Source of the DNA: Rhodobacter sp. CZR27
Lineage (GTDB): Bacteria; Pseudomonadota; Alphaproteobacteria; Rhodobacterales; Rhodobacteraceae
DNA: 64,000 nt
Direction of reading: 5' to 3'
Assembly: GCF_002407205.1 (NCBI RefSeq)
Contig: NZ_CP023548.1
Location: 3,000,501-3,064,500 of the forward strand
In this document: positions 1 through 8,020 of the stretch, one piece after another
Position numbering within the stretch: position 1 is the stretch's first letter
Layout of the letters: each line of letters begins with the position of its first letter
Program-made: the position numbers and the translations under genes
The notes under the pieces: generated by a model
Seen by the model: the letters and a program-made list of their open reading frames with translations, nothing else
The model's database searches: none
Told to the model about the DNA's origin: nothing

Positions 1-142
1 CATCTCCGGGTCGAGGGACGCTTTCTCGACGATTTTGCCACCGCCGCCTGGCTCGAGGACCACCGGTCCGAAAGCAACGGACCCTGGCGGATCGTCCGAT
101 CGAAGGGGCCTTGGCCGCGCCGGTCAGCCTGGCCTGGAAGGG

Positions 143-496
143 TCAAACCATGGACTTGACGGCAACGACGCGCAACGTACCTGCGTCGCCAGCCGCCCAG
201 ACGCACATGCCTTGCCGCTTCTCCACCATGCGCACAAGCGTGCGGCGCTTGGCGTGGCGCAGCGCCTGGACGACCTTGAACACCAAGGAGTTCCGCAGCG
301 CCGTGTCCGTGATCTCGAGGTCGCGCTCGACAATCACCCGTTCGGCCAACTCCGGCGTCGTCATTTCCGCGCCATTCCCCATGTGCTGCACGCACATCTC
401 GGCGATCTCGCCCTTCTTGAAGAACCCGTGGCTCATGATGTAACGCGCCCGCTGGCGCTCCGGCGCCGCGAACAATTCGATGGTCGCGTTCAACAT
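143..496 (-). CDS. hypothetical protein, 117 aa
   Basis: This is an intact 117-residue reading frame with no family I can name. It is basic in its C-terminal half, around residues 70-95 (the stretch ALRHAKRRTLVRMVEKRQG), and begins with a hydrophobic helix-like segment. No signal peptide or membrane segment is visible and there is no clear ribosome binding site. It lies next to insertion-sequence scraps, so it may be the last gene of an otherwise lost accessory operon. Coding status is judged from codon use and from being longer than the competing frames; function is unknown. Confidence 0.45.
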   Translation of the reverse strand: MLNATIELFAAPERQRARYIMSHGFFKKGEIAEMCVQHMGNGAEMTTPELAERVIVERDLEITDTALRNSLVFKVVQALRHAKRRTLVRMVEKRQGMCVWAAGDAGTLRVVAVKSMV

Positions 497-659
497 GGGC
501 GAGGTCGTGCGTGGCGTGCGCGATCTGGGCGTCGGAGGCCTTGATGTGCCCGAGGATCTCGGCGCGATTCTGCTTCAATGTCCGGGCGACCAGGGGTTCG
601 CTCATGCCCCCGATGGCACCCCACGCCGCCATCCCGGTCCAGCCGGCAACTTGGTTCCT

Positions 660-818
660 GTGCTACCTAAGACCGAATGGCTGGACCTCTACATCCTTGA
701 ATCCATCGAGGAGGTGCAGGAAATCGCCACCGGACGGCTCTGGCCCCACAACAACGAACGTCCCAACATGGGTATCGGCGGCGTCACACCCGCCATGAAG
801 CTGAAAATGGGCACGTGA
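660..818 (+). pseudogene. IS3-family OrfB transposase, C-terminal fragment
   Basis: The last ~45 residues read as the end of an IS3-family DDE transposase: a WLDLYILESIEE helix, then NNERPNMGIGGVTPAMKL, matching the usual NxxRPNxALGGxTP tail. Nothing upstream in this frame resembles the catalytic core, so only the C-terminal tail survives. It is the outermost scrap of the insertion-sequence graveyard. Confidence 0.6.
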
Positions 819-822
819 ATTT

Positions 823-1170
823 CTACGGCCGCGCCCCGCCAAGCCGAGGAGAACTACGGCAGGACGGCGGGATCAGCCGCACGTCATGTCCAAGCATGGC
901 CAGTTCCCGAGACCGATGATGCGCGTTAGCGCAGGCTTCCTTGCCCATCAGGCACGGGGCAAGGCGCGAGAAGAACAGCAGCATCTCCGCCCGCCGAACC
1001 TGCCGCCGGACGAATACTCCAGCAGAATAGACTGCGTGAACCCGAAGCACGCTCTTGGCCAGATCCAGCACAACTGTGGCAATCTCCGCCTCATGGATGG
1101 CTTCCTGCACGCGATGATAGCACCCAATGTTGCACATCGCGATGCCGGGACCGGGAGCCATCCATTCCAT
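823..1170 (-). pseudogene. IS110-family transposase, N-terminal fragment
   Basis: Residues ~30-105 resemble the DEDD N-terminal domain of IS110 transposases: a VVLDLAKSVLRVHAV segment carrying the first Asp, then RRAEMLLFFSRLAPCLMGKEAC and HDVRLIPP. The frame then leaves the family and the C-terminal Tnp20 domain is absent. It differs from the IS110 copy at 4633-5661, so at least two IS110 lineages have passed through. The 1171-1305 stretch next to it holds, on the plus strand, a short IS3-like NHRRP tail that I support only weakly. Confidence 0.6.
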
Positions 1171-1305
1171 CAGGGCGTTCTCGGCCTCACTCTACAACCA
1201 CCGCCGCCCATCAGGCGCTGGACACGAGACCCCCGCCGGGTATTCGCCTTGGCAGTTCAACCTGTGCAGGTTCCGCCGCGTCAGTACAAAAGTCCACCGG
1301 TCGCG

Positions 1306-1561
1306 TGGCGATCACAATGGGCATCCTCTGGTCCGGGGCGATCGTCCACGCCGCGCCGGCAGCGCCACGATCTTCGCCACGCGTGCAGCCCGGCGTCGAG
1401 GCAGACAGGCGGATCGTGACGCCGCCCGCCTCGATCTCGATCCGCTCGTCAGATGTGGCCCGAGCCGATCGAGGTGCGGCTACCACCATCAGCGACACAA
1501 ACTTGGCCCCTCGGGAAAATCCGTTTCGAACGGCGATCTCGTCCGGGCTTGTGTACTCGAC
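1306..1561 (-). pseudogene. IS66-family tnpA/tnpB remnant
   Basis: In the minus frame a stretch ending IEIEAGGVTIRLSAST matches the C-terminus of IS66 TnpA. It is followed at once by APDQRMPIVIATRPVDF, the conserved N-terminus of IS66 TnpB. The two are fused in one frame, whereas in intact elements they are separate genes, and both are cut short. The piece is joined directly to an IS5-type fragment on its upstream side, so this is a recombination scar and not a functional element. Confidence 0.6.
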
Positions 1562-1772
1562 GGCGCCCGACTTGGACCCGGCCTCGATGGTCTTCGTCAG
1601 CAGCCACTCGACGTCTTCCTTGCCGATCCGCTTGCGCCAGCGGATGAGCGAGGTCGGGTCGATCGGCGGGCGGTGCTGGAACAAGGTCTCGCCGGTGAAG
1701 TGCCGGTAGCAGGTGGTTCCGGCCCAGCGGGCGACTACCGCCTCGTCCGAGAGCCGCGGTCACGTCCGTCAA
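1562..1772 (-). pseudogene. IS5-family transposase fragment
   Basis: The frame encodes SDEAVVARW, then a frame change, then FQHRPPIDPTSLIRWRKRIG and EWLLTKTIEAGSKSGAV. This closely resembles the N-terminal third of the IS5-family transposase at 60129-61474. The IS256 element abuts it at 1773, and IS66 sequence abuts its other end, so both boundaries are recombination joints. It carries no catalytic residue and is certainly inactive. Confidence 0.65.
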
Positions 1773-1973
1773 GCTGGTGTAAATTCCCGGATGGCCTGAG
1801 GTCATGATCAGGCGGCTTTTGTGGTCATGCTGAGAATGGGGTCGATCTCCTTGGTGTCGATGCGGGCGAAGGCCTCGACCATCATGTAGCGGCTCGAGGT
1901 CTGCCACTCGTCATTCTGCTCGAACAGCACCGCGCCGATCAGGCGCAGGATGGAGGCGTCGTTGGGGAGTTGG

Positions 1974-2010
1974 GAGGATCAGAAATCCTTCCAGTGGAAG
2001 GATTTCCCGA
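1974..2010 (+). repeat. hairpin insert 1 (GAG...CGA family, 37 bp)
   Basis: It starts GAG, has stem AAATCCTTCC, loop AGT, stem GGAAGGATTT, and ends CCCGA. It is flanked by 5-bp inverted repeats GTTGG and CCAAC. It interrupts the IS256 transposase after the DVVG codons. It shares the bulge GAGGRTCAG and the closing CCCGA with the copy at 58742. Confidence 0.75.
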
Positions 2011-2376
2011 CCAACGCCGACCACGTCGGCGCGCCGCTTCACCTCCTTGTTCAGTCGCTCGATCGGATTCGTGCTGTGCAACTTGGTCCGGTGCTGGCGC
2101 GGGAAGGACATGTAGGCCAGCACGTCGTGCTCGCTGGCATCCATGAGGTCGGCGAGCTTGGGCCAGCGCGGGCGCAACTGCTCAGAGACCTTGCGCCAGG
2201 TCTCGCCGGCATGGGCGCGGTCGGGCTGATCGAAGGCCTGCCGGATCGCGGCGGCGACGACGGTATGCTGGCCGCGCGAGACATGTGCCAGCGCGTTCCT
2301 GATCCAGGGAACGCGGCAGCGCTGCCAGGTCGCCTCGAACACCCGGGCGATGGCGGCCTTGAGGCCGGTATGGGTC

Positions 2377-2419
2377 GAGGCGGGGCACGAAACGGTCCGG
2401 GAGACCGTTTCGCCGCCGA
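2377..2419 (+). repeat. hairpin insert 2 (43 bp)
   Basis: It starts GAG, has arms GAAACGGTC (2389-2397) and GACCGTTTC (2403-2411), and ends CGA. It interrupts the IS256 transposase exactly at the second catalytic Asp codon (after LVIS). Confidence 0.75.
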
Positions 2420-2698
2420 GGGCTGATCACCAGCCTGATCCCGCCGAGGCCGCGGGCGCGCAGGGATCGCAGGAACTCGGTCCAGAAGGGTGAGGGCCAT
2501 CGCCCGAACGCTTCGGACGGGCCGATGCCAAGGCCGATGATCTCCCGGCGCCCCTCGGTATTGCGGCCACGGCGATTATCGCCGCGACCGGCACGATGCG
2601 ACCGCCCAGGCGCACCTTGAGGTAGGTCGCGTCCAGCCAGACATAGGGCCACTCGCCGGTCAGCGGGCGGTTCAGGAACTCGCCCACGCGTTCGTCAT

Positions 2699-2741
2699 TC
2701 GCCGGGAAAACGATCCCCCGGATCGTTTTCTGGCCCGGCTC
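2699..2741 (-). repeat. hairpin insert 3 (43 bp)
   Basis: Read on the minus strand it runs GAG, bulge, AAAACGATCC, GGG, GGATCGTTTT, CGA. It interrupts the IS256 transposase between the codons for KLCKE and DERVGEF. Confidence 0.78.
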
Positions 2742-3056
2742 ATTCCTTGCAAAGCTTGGACACCGTGCTCTTCGAGATTCCGTTCAGCCCCATGGCCTGC
2801 ACCAGTTCGTCCACCCGTCGGGTCGACACGCCGCTGATCCACGCCTCCTGGATGACCGCCACCGGCGCTTGTTCGAAGGTCTTCCGGGCCTCGGGGAAGC
2901 CTGGGAAGTAGCTGCCCTGCCGGAGCTTCGGCACCCGCAGGTTCAGCGTGCCCAGACGGGTATCGAGAGCGCGCTCTCGATACCCGTTGCGCCAGGTCGT
3001 GCGATCACCGCTGCGTTCATGCCGGCCGGCACCGATCAGGCCTTCCACATCCTTCT

Positions 3057-3095
3057 TCGCTACGATCGATCCACTGGATCGATCGCTTTACGCTC
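3057..3095 (-). repeat. hairpin insert 4 (39 bp)
   Basis: Read on the minus strand it runs GAG, CGATCGATCC, AGT, GGATCGATCG, CGA. It interrupts the IS256 transposase near residue 35, between LQLIM and DVEGLIGAG. Confidence 0.78.
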
Positions 3096-3307
3096 GAAGT
3101 CCATGATCAGCTGCAGGACAGCCTCGGCGATGGAGCGCAGGAAGTCGCCCTGATCGTGCTTGGCCAGAAGCTCGGACAGGTCCATGTTCGTCTTGGTCAT
3201 CGGGGTCTCCGTAAGGTCCGTGGTTGAAGTCGCCAAACTCCACCTCGACCATACACCTCGATGGCCACCCGGGATCACACCGCCGCTGGCGACGAAATTA
3301 CACCAGC

Positions 3308-3901
3308 TCCTCGCACGCTAACTCTATCAGCCGTTGCAACGAGTTGAGCGATAGCGAACTTGGAGGTCCGGTCGATTCCGACGAACAAGTAGAGCTTCCC
3401 TTCGCCGGTCTGACCTCGGCAATGTCGATGTGAAAGAACCCGATGGGGTAGCGCTTGAACTTCTGGCGCTTTGGTTTGTCGCCTTCGACATCCGGCAGGC
3501 GCGAGATGCCATGACGCTGCAGGCCCCGATGCAACGCCGACCGTGTCAGGTGCGGGATGGAGGGCTGCAGGGCCTAGAGGCGTTCCTCGCTTCAGACGAT
3601 CCCCCGGATCGTCTGGTTGACGCTCGAACTCCAGCGGGAGAAGCGTGCGGCGCCGGATCGCCACGACCGCCGCTTCCTCGGGCTCGGTCAAGACCGTCGA
3701 GCGCGGTTCCTTCGGCCCGGTCTTCATGTCCTCGACCGTCGCTCGCTTGTGCCACTTCGCCACCGTCTTCGGATTGACGCCCAGTTCCCGGCTCGGCTGC
3801 GCGAGCGAAGCGTGCGACCGCTGTATTGCTGCTCTGACGGCGTGCGTGGTCGTGGCGCTCCCGTGATGAACCTTGTCCCATAGGGCTTCCTTCCATTCCA
3901 T
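3308..3901 (-). pseudogene. IS481-family transposase, N-terminal half
   Basis: The protein begins with an HTH region (SATTTHAVRAAIQRSHASLAQPSRELGVNPKTVAKWHKRATVED) and continues into the start of an rve-type DDE core (IGFFHIDIAEV carrying the first Asp, LYLFVGIDRTSKFAIAQLV). It breaks off where the IS256 end begins. A 39-bp hairpin insert at 3587-3625 follows the TLLPL codons and shifts the frame. The second Asp and Glu are lost, so it is inactive. Confidence 0.75.
3587..3625 (-). repeat. hairpin insert 5 (39 bp)
   Basis: Read on the minus strand it runs GAG, bulge ending CAG, ACGATCC, GGG, GGATCGT, CTG, and ends CGA. It interrupts the IS481 transposase between its HTH and catalytic domains. 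Confidence 0.78.
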
Positions 3902-4632
3902 CGAATGGATCGCACCATCAACCGTTGGAGCAAACACCCTAATCCCCCGAGCGTAATAGTGATCTTCGTTCCCCAGTGAATGCCCCTCTTAGGCTCCAGA
4001 CCCATTGATTTTGGGCGGATCGCGTGATTCAGGCCTCGCAAGGAGACCTGACCGATGAGCAACCTCTACTGGCTGTCCGAGGCGCAAATGGAGCGCCTGA
4101 AGCCGTTCCTTCCCAGGAGCCATGGCAAGCCCCGTGTCGACGACCGGCGTGTGTTGAGCGGCATGATCTTCATCAATCGCAATGGCTTGCGGTGGTGCGA
4201 CGCGCCCAGGGAGTATGGGCCGGCGAAGACCCTCTACAATCGCTGGAAGCGTTGGAGCGAGAACGGAGTCTTCGCCCGGATCATGATGGGCCTGGCGGCC
4301 GAGAGAGCCGGGCACAAGACGATCATGATCGACGCGACCTGCCTGAAGGCGCATCGCACGGCCTCCAGCCTGCCGCTGCCAACGTATGGCCCGCCCCGGT
4401 GCAAGCGCCGATTGGGTGACAGCGTGATCAGTCTGCACAAACGTATCCGGCATGTCGGCGCCAGTGCCGCTGCAAGATGGAGATCCGCGCGTCCCGATCC
4501 TCATAAAGGGGCCGGTCTCGGAGACCATTTTTGACCGGAGGTTTTCGAGACGCCGTTCGACTGTCAGGCCATCTTCCTCTCATCACTCGCAGCTTGTCGC
4601 GCCCGACCGTGTTCAGGACGGGCGCGTGCTCA

Positions 4633-5661
4633 TTATCCCGCCGCCAACGGCACAGGGTCGTAGATCCGTCCGTGGCGCAAGAGCGCCCAGACAGTTCGGG
4701 CCATCTTGGCCGCAAGCGCGACGACGGCGACATTGGGATGAGAACGTGACAGCAGCCCGCGCAACCAGGCACCCACGGCGGTGTTTGTCCTCGCCAGTGT
4801 CGGCATGGCGGAACGCGCGCCCTGGATCAGCATCTTGCGGAGATAGCGACTGCCCCGCTTCGTGATCCCGAGGAGCCTTGGCCTGCCGCCGGTCGTGGCC
4901 TGACGAGGCACGAGACCCAGCCAGGCCGCTAGATCTCGGCCCTTGCCGAAGGTGGCAGCGTTGCCAACCGCGGCCGCCAGCGCGGTCGCATTGAGCACTC
5001 CAATGCCCGGAATGCTCGTCAGCCGTCGTGCCCTGTCATCACTTCGGACCATGGCTACAAACTCGGCGTCGAAGGCGGCGATGCGACGGTCCCAGTTCTT
5101 CCCGACGCGCGCGCATGTCTCCAAGCAGGAACGCCATGCGTGGGCTCAGGCGTCGGCGCCATCATCCGGAAGATCGCGCAGCAAGAGCCGCATCCGCCCG
5201 TGACCCTGCGCCACGACGTGCCCGCGCTCCAGCAGCAGGCTGCGGATCTGGTTGGTCAGGGAGGTTCGCTCCCCGACCAGACGATCGCGCACCCGGTGCA
5301 GCGTCTGAACGTCAAGCTGCTTCTCGCTCTTGAGTTCGACAAAGCGCATGGTCGGACGGGTGGCCGCTTCCGCAATCGCCTCGGCGTCCCGGTCATCGTT
5401 CTTCTGTGCCTTGACGTAGGGGCGAACATATTCCGGCGACATCAACCGGATCTCGTGCCCCAGCGCGGCCAGCGCACGACCCATGTGGTGCGCCCCGCAG
5501 CGCGCTTCCATCGCCATGATGCAAGGTGTCAACCGTGAGGCGAAGGTGATCACCCCGTCACGGCGCATCCGCCGTCTCACGACGACCTTGCCGTTGGCAT
5601 CCAGTCCAACCACGCGGCAGGCTGTTCTTGCCCAGATCGACCCCAGGATCACAATGCTCAT
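4633..5661 (-). pseudogene. IS110-family transposase with frame lesions
   Basis: The N-terminal DEDD domain (RVVGLDANGKVVVRRRMRRDGV, MSPEYVRPYVKAQKNDDRDAEAIAEAA) and the C-terminal Tnp20 domain (SIPGIGVLNATALAAAVG, FGKGRDLAAWLGLVPRQ, GSRYLRKMLIQGA) are both full. Near 5140 a missing C turns the expected GCCCTGAGC into GCCTGAGC and gives a stop. Some 45 bp later an extra G appears. With both repaired the protein would be ~340 aa, the normal length. The indels are in or beside short C and G runs, so sequencing error is possible. Confidence 0.85.
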
Positions 5662-6129
5662 GGCTCACTCCTTCCTTCATTCAACACCGCCATCCTGCAG
5701 AGGGCGGCGGGAGGGGCGGGCCATCCATAAAGGGGGGCGCGCACGTCAGATCGGGCGCACCAAGGGGAGCATGAACACCAAGTTGCACGCCGTCGCCAAT
5801 GCGAAGGGGCGGCCGATCGGGTTCTTCATGTCTGCTGGACAGGTCAGCGACTACACCGGCGCGGCGGCGCTGCCGGGCAGCCTGCCGAAGGCGGACTGGT
5901 TGCTGGCGGACAGTGGCTACGATGCAGACTGGCTGCGAGAAGCGTTGAAAGACAAGGGGATGAAGGTCTGCATCCCGGGGGCGTTGTTGCAGAAAGCCGC
6001 CTTGAGGCGTGACTTCCCCTTTCCCCCCGGGACGTCAGTCGACGCGGACGATCTCGGCGGTGCCGAGGGCGTTGAAGCGGTTCATGAGAGCGACGCGGAT
6101 GTGGATCTCGGCGGTCTGACGGTCGGGGG

Positions 6130-6168
6130 TGAGCCATTGGAACGCCATTGGTCCGAGAGACAGTGGCG
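6130..6168 (+). repeat. hairpin insert 6, degenerate (39 bp)
   Basis: It has the GAG start and CGA end of the family but an imperfect stem (CCATTGGTC facing AGACAGTGG). It interrupts the IS903-group transposase near its C-terminus. It is the weakest member. Confidence 0.4.
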
Positions 6169-6210
6169 AACGCCATGATGCGTTCACCTAAGGCCTTGAG
6201 CCGAGCCGGT

Positions 6211-6239
6211 GAGCGCCACCGGTTCGAGCGAACCGGCGA
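6211..6239 (+). repeat. hairpin insert 7 (29 bp)
   Basis: It starts GAG, has stem CCGGTTCG, loop AG, stem CGAACCGG, and ends CGA. It is the shortest member, and sits after the SRIEAKM codons of the IS903-group transposase. Confidence 0.6.
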
Positions 6240-6668
6240 GGGCATCTTCGCCTCGATCCGGCTGCGGGCGTGGTAGCCCGTCCATCGCTTCCAGAACGCC
6301 CGGCCATAGTGACGGGTGGCGCGCAGGGTCTCGTTTCCGGCCCGGGCGGCGGGGCCATCTTCCTTCCATGGTCGGCCGTTCCTGCGGATCGGTATGACGG
6401 CTGTGGCGCGGCGCTCGACGATGGCCGTGTGGCAGCGTCGCGTGTCATAGGCGCCGTCGCCGGTCACGGTGCCGATCTCCTCATCCTCGGGGATCTGGTC
6501 CGGCAGCTCGGGCAGGACAGGGCTGTCGCCGTCGCGGCTGGGGGTGAACTCGACGGCACGGATGTCGGACGTGGCCGCATCCATGGCCAGATGCACCTTG
6601 CGCCTTTGGCGCCGGCCCTGCGCCCCATGCTTGCGGACCTGCCATTCGCGCCCGGCAGGCTTACGCAT

Positions 6669-6711
6669 TCGGGGCTGGAACGATCCACTGGATCGTTCCC
6701 GATTTCCCCTC
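6669..6711 (-). repeat. hairpin insert 8 (43 bp)
   Basis: Read on the minus strand it runs GAG, bulge, GGAACGATCC, AGT, GGATCGTTCC, and ends CGA. It separates the FLG and GEW codons of the IS903-group transposase. Confidence 0.78.
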
Positions 6712-6938
6712 ATCACTGGCGCCACGGTCCTGCCTTACCCGAGGAACTTGATCCCGGTGCTGTCGACCAGCAGGTTCAGTGGGCCGTCGGCGCGGCGATA
6801 CGGGATGTGGACAGCCAAGGACGCCGGCAGAGGGTGGAATAGTCCGGAACCGGCCAATCCAGCCCGGCCAGGCGCAGGAGGCTGGCCACCATCCCGGCGG
6901 TCTGCCTCAGCGGCAGCCGGAACCAGGGCTCCGCCCGT

Positions 6939-6983
6939 TCAGGGCTGAAAACGGTCCTCAGGACCGTTTTCCGGGCGCCCTTC
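6939..6983 (-). repeat. hairpin insert 9 (45 bp)
   Basis: Read on the minus strand it starts GAA, has arms AAAACGGTCC and GGACCGTTTT around TGA, and ends TGA. The GAG/CGA ends of other copies are thus GAA/TGA here. It interrupts the LSIK segment of the IS903-group transposase. Confidence 0.75.
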
Positions 6984-7637
6984 ACCCTTGATCGAGAGGC
7001 AGAACTGGATCGCCGCATCCGAGAACAGCAGCGGCCGCCCAGGCCTGCCCTCAGGTGGCGCGAGCCAGGCCATCTCCCTGTCCAGCCAGATCAGCAGCGA
7101 CCCGCGCCTCCGGAGCGCCTGGTTGTAGGTGGACCAGTTCGTCGTGCGATGGCGGGGGCGTCCAGGCTTCGTCATGCTTCCCGTCTAACGCCATGGAGTC
7201 GTGACGTGAATCCTTCCGGGCGGAAGTTCTGCAACAATGCCCATCCCGGGCCGGAAATCGCGCAAGACCGATGTGACATACGACAAGAGGCGTTACAAGC
7301 GGCGCAACCGCATCGAGATCATGTTCGGGCGACTCAAGGACTGGCGACGGGTCGCTACCCGATACGACCGCTGCCCGGACACGTTCTTCTCCGCTATCGC
7401 ACTCGCAGCCATCGTCCTGTTCTGGCTCTGATAATCAATGAGTCTGGAGCCTAGGAACGATCCTATAAATCGCTCGCCCATGACCATCCTCCACACTCAC
7501 TCGCGCGAAGGATTCGCCGGCAAGCGGCAAGCCGGAAGCCCGAAGCCGCGACATCAAGGGGGAAGACCACTGCTGAAGGTAAGGCTATCGGTTCGGGGCT
7601 TGCTGCTCACTGCTCAAGGAGGTAGACATCTGTCATC

Positions 7638-7727
7638 GGAGCGATGGCCGAGTGGTCGAAGGCGCACGCCTGGAAAGTGTGTAGGCGGGGAACCGTCTCG
7701 AGGGTTCGAATCCCTCTCGCTCCGCCA
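7638..7727 (+). tRNA. tRNA-Ser (GGA anticodon)
   Basis: A 90-nt class II tRNA with encoded CCA. Acceptor arms are GGAGCGA and TCGCTCC, the anticodon loop is CTGGAAA (anticodon GGA), there is a long variable arm, and the T arm contains GGTTCGAATCC. It marks the boundary between the insertion-sequence graveyard and the accessory block. tRNA-Ser genes are frequent integration sites, but I found no second copy of its 3' end in the window. Confidence 0.93.
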
Positions 7728-8020
7728 TCACACACGATGTGGCAAAAATTTCTAGGGATCAATGACTTAGAGGTGGTGGTGAAAACTCCTCCACACACGT
7801 CTTCCACACACGTTGCCCCCGCACGTTGCCCCCGCACGGTGCCTCCGGTCAGCAGCAGCCTACAACCAAGGCAGCAACTGAATCGGGGAAGTGCTCGTAG
7901 GGAAATGGCGATATGCCTCGCGGCCTCAGAAGGGCAGCGGTAGTCCCTTGCAGAGCGCGCCGGAAACAACCTCCTTCTTCGGATGTGTTGCGGGGTTCTT
8001 GCTAGACCGCGGGACGCCGA
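7728..8020. repeat. leader of the reverse transcriptase gene with CA-rich repeats
   Basis: This 293-bp stretch has no gene. Between 7789 and 7841 it holds two copies of CCACACACGT followed by two copies of TGCCCCCGCACG, and a further CACACAC lies at 7730. It sits directly upstream of a reverse transcriptase of a class whose relatives often use a neighbouring non-coding RNA as template. An RNA here is an inference; no conserved structure is proved. Confidence 0.3.

Larger units (their letters stand above)
1808..3200 (-). pseudogene. IS256-family transposase, broken
   Basis: The protein is recognisable piecewise: MTKTNMDLSELLAKHDQ at the start, then EGLIGAGRHERSGDRT, KLRQGSYFPGF, GISKSTVSKLCKE, GEWPYVWLDATYLKVR (first catalytic Asp), LRARGLGGIRLVIS (just before the second catalytic Asp), QRCRVPWIRNALAHV, and TNPIERLNKEVKRRADVVG (catalytic Glu region). 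It ends SMTTKA near 1808. Hairpin inserts fall before VEGLIGAG, after KLCKE, directly after LVIS and after DVVGV, changing frame and removing or displacing the second Asp. Intact homologues are ~400 aa. It cannot make an active transposase. Confidence 0.85.
1773..3307. mobile_element. IS256-family element interrupted by four hairpin inserts
   Basis: The element is bounded by inverted repeats GCTGGTGTAAATTC (1773-1786) and GAAATTACACCAGC (3294-3307). The flanks belong to different elements (IS5 fragment left, IS481 fragment right) and show no target duplication, so the copy reached its present flanks by recombination or flanking deletion. One transposase gene fills it on the minus strand. Four ~37-43 bp hairpin inserts break that gene at 1974, 2377, 2699 and 3057. 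Confidence 0.8.
6035..7175 (-). pseudogene. IS903-group transposase, broken by four hairpins
   Basis: Segments in order: TTNWSTYNQALRRRGSLLIW, LLFSDAAIQFCLSIK, LPLRQTAGMVASLLRLAGLDWPVPDYSTLCRR, GREWQVRKHGAQGRRQRRKVHLAMDAATSDIRAVEFTPSRDGDSPVL, DGAYDTRRCHTAI and RNGRPWKED, then FWKRWTGYHARSRIEAKM, DRRDP and a tail ending at 6035. The DSTGIKFLG segment with the first catalytic Asp is out of frame. Interruptions fall at LSIK, at FLGDGEW, after SRIEAKM and near the GERI segment. There is also a ~7-bp deletion after TLCRR. It is inactive. Confidence 0.85.
5980..7241. mobile_element. IS903-group (IS5 family) element with a 9-bp target duplication
   Basis: The 15-bp inverted ends are GGCGTTGTTGCAGAA (5980-5994) and TTCTGCAACAATGCC (7227-7241). 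The element is flanked by the perfect direct repeat CATCCCGGG (5971-5979 and 7242-7250). A 9-bp duplication and GGC-TTGTTG ends are characteristic of the IS903 group. The host element's reading frame is restored when the insertion and one repeat are removed. The transposase inside carries four hairpin inserts. Confidence 0.9.
4055..7431 (+). pseudogene. IS5-family (IS427-like) transposase in three pieces
   Basis: Piece one (4055 to ~4378) runs from MSNLYWLSEAQMERLKPFLP to MIDATCLKAHRTASS and holds the first catalytic Asp. Piece two (~5745-5979) reads QIGRTKGSMNTKLHAV, GQVSDYTGAAALPGSLPK and LLADSGYDADW (second Asp) to KVCIPG. Piece three (7243-7431) resumes GRKSRKTDVTYDKRRYKRRNRIE and ends ALAAIVLFWL. 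Removing the IS903 copy with one target repeat restores the frame exactly between pieces two and three. Only the IS110 joint between pieces one and two is untidy. Confidence 0.85.
3990..7453. mobile_element. IS5-family (IS427-like) element with two nested insertions
   Basis: The ends are 19-bp inverted repeats, TAGGCTCCAGACCCATTGA (3990-4008) and its near-exact complement at 7435-7453. Without its insertions the element would be about 0.9 kb. An IS110 copy (within ~4380-5740) and an IS903-group copy (5980-7241) lie inside it. This gives an order of events: the IS427-like element landed first, then the other two. Confidence 0.85.

Noticed and set aside
1171..1305. Second IS3 OrfB tail on the plus strand (NHRRP, then HETPAGYSPWQF)
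   Set aside because: Only about 25 residues fit and the RPHQAL core is disrupted; too short to list as a feature, so it is only mentioned beside the IS110 fragment.
7442..7637. Possible gene between the IS5 end and tRNA-Ser
   Set aside because: The only frame has no recognisable content and runs into the tRNA; I see nothing in this gap.
7638..7727. tRNA-Ser as a proven attachment site
   Set aside because: No repeat of the tRNA 3' end was found elsewhere in the window and no intact integrase lies beside it, so it remains only a plausible site.
7789..7841. Possible CRISPR array in the repeat-rich leader
   Set aside because: Units are ~10-13 bp and adjacent, with no spacers of CRISPR length and no cas genes anywhere in the window.
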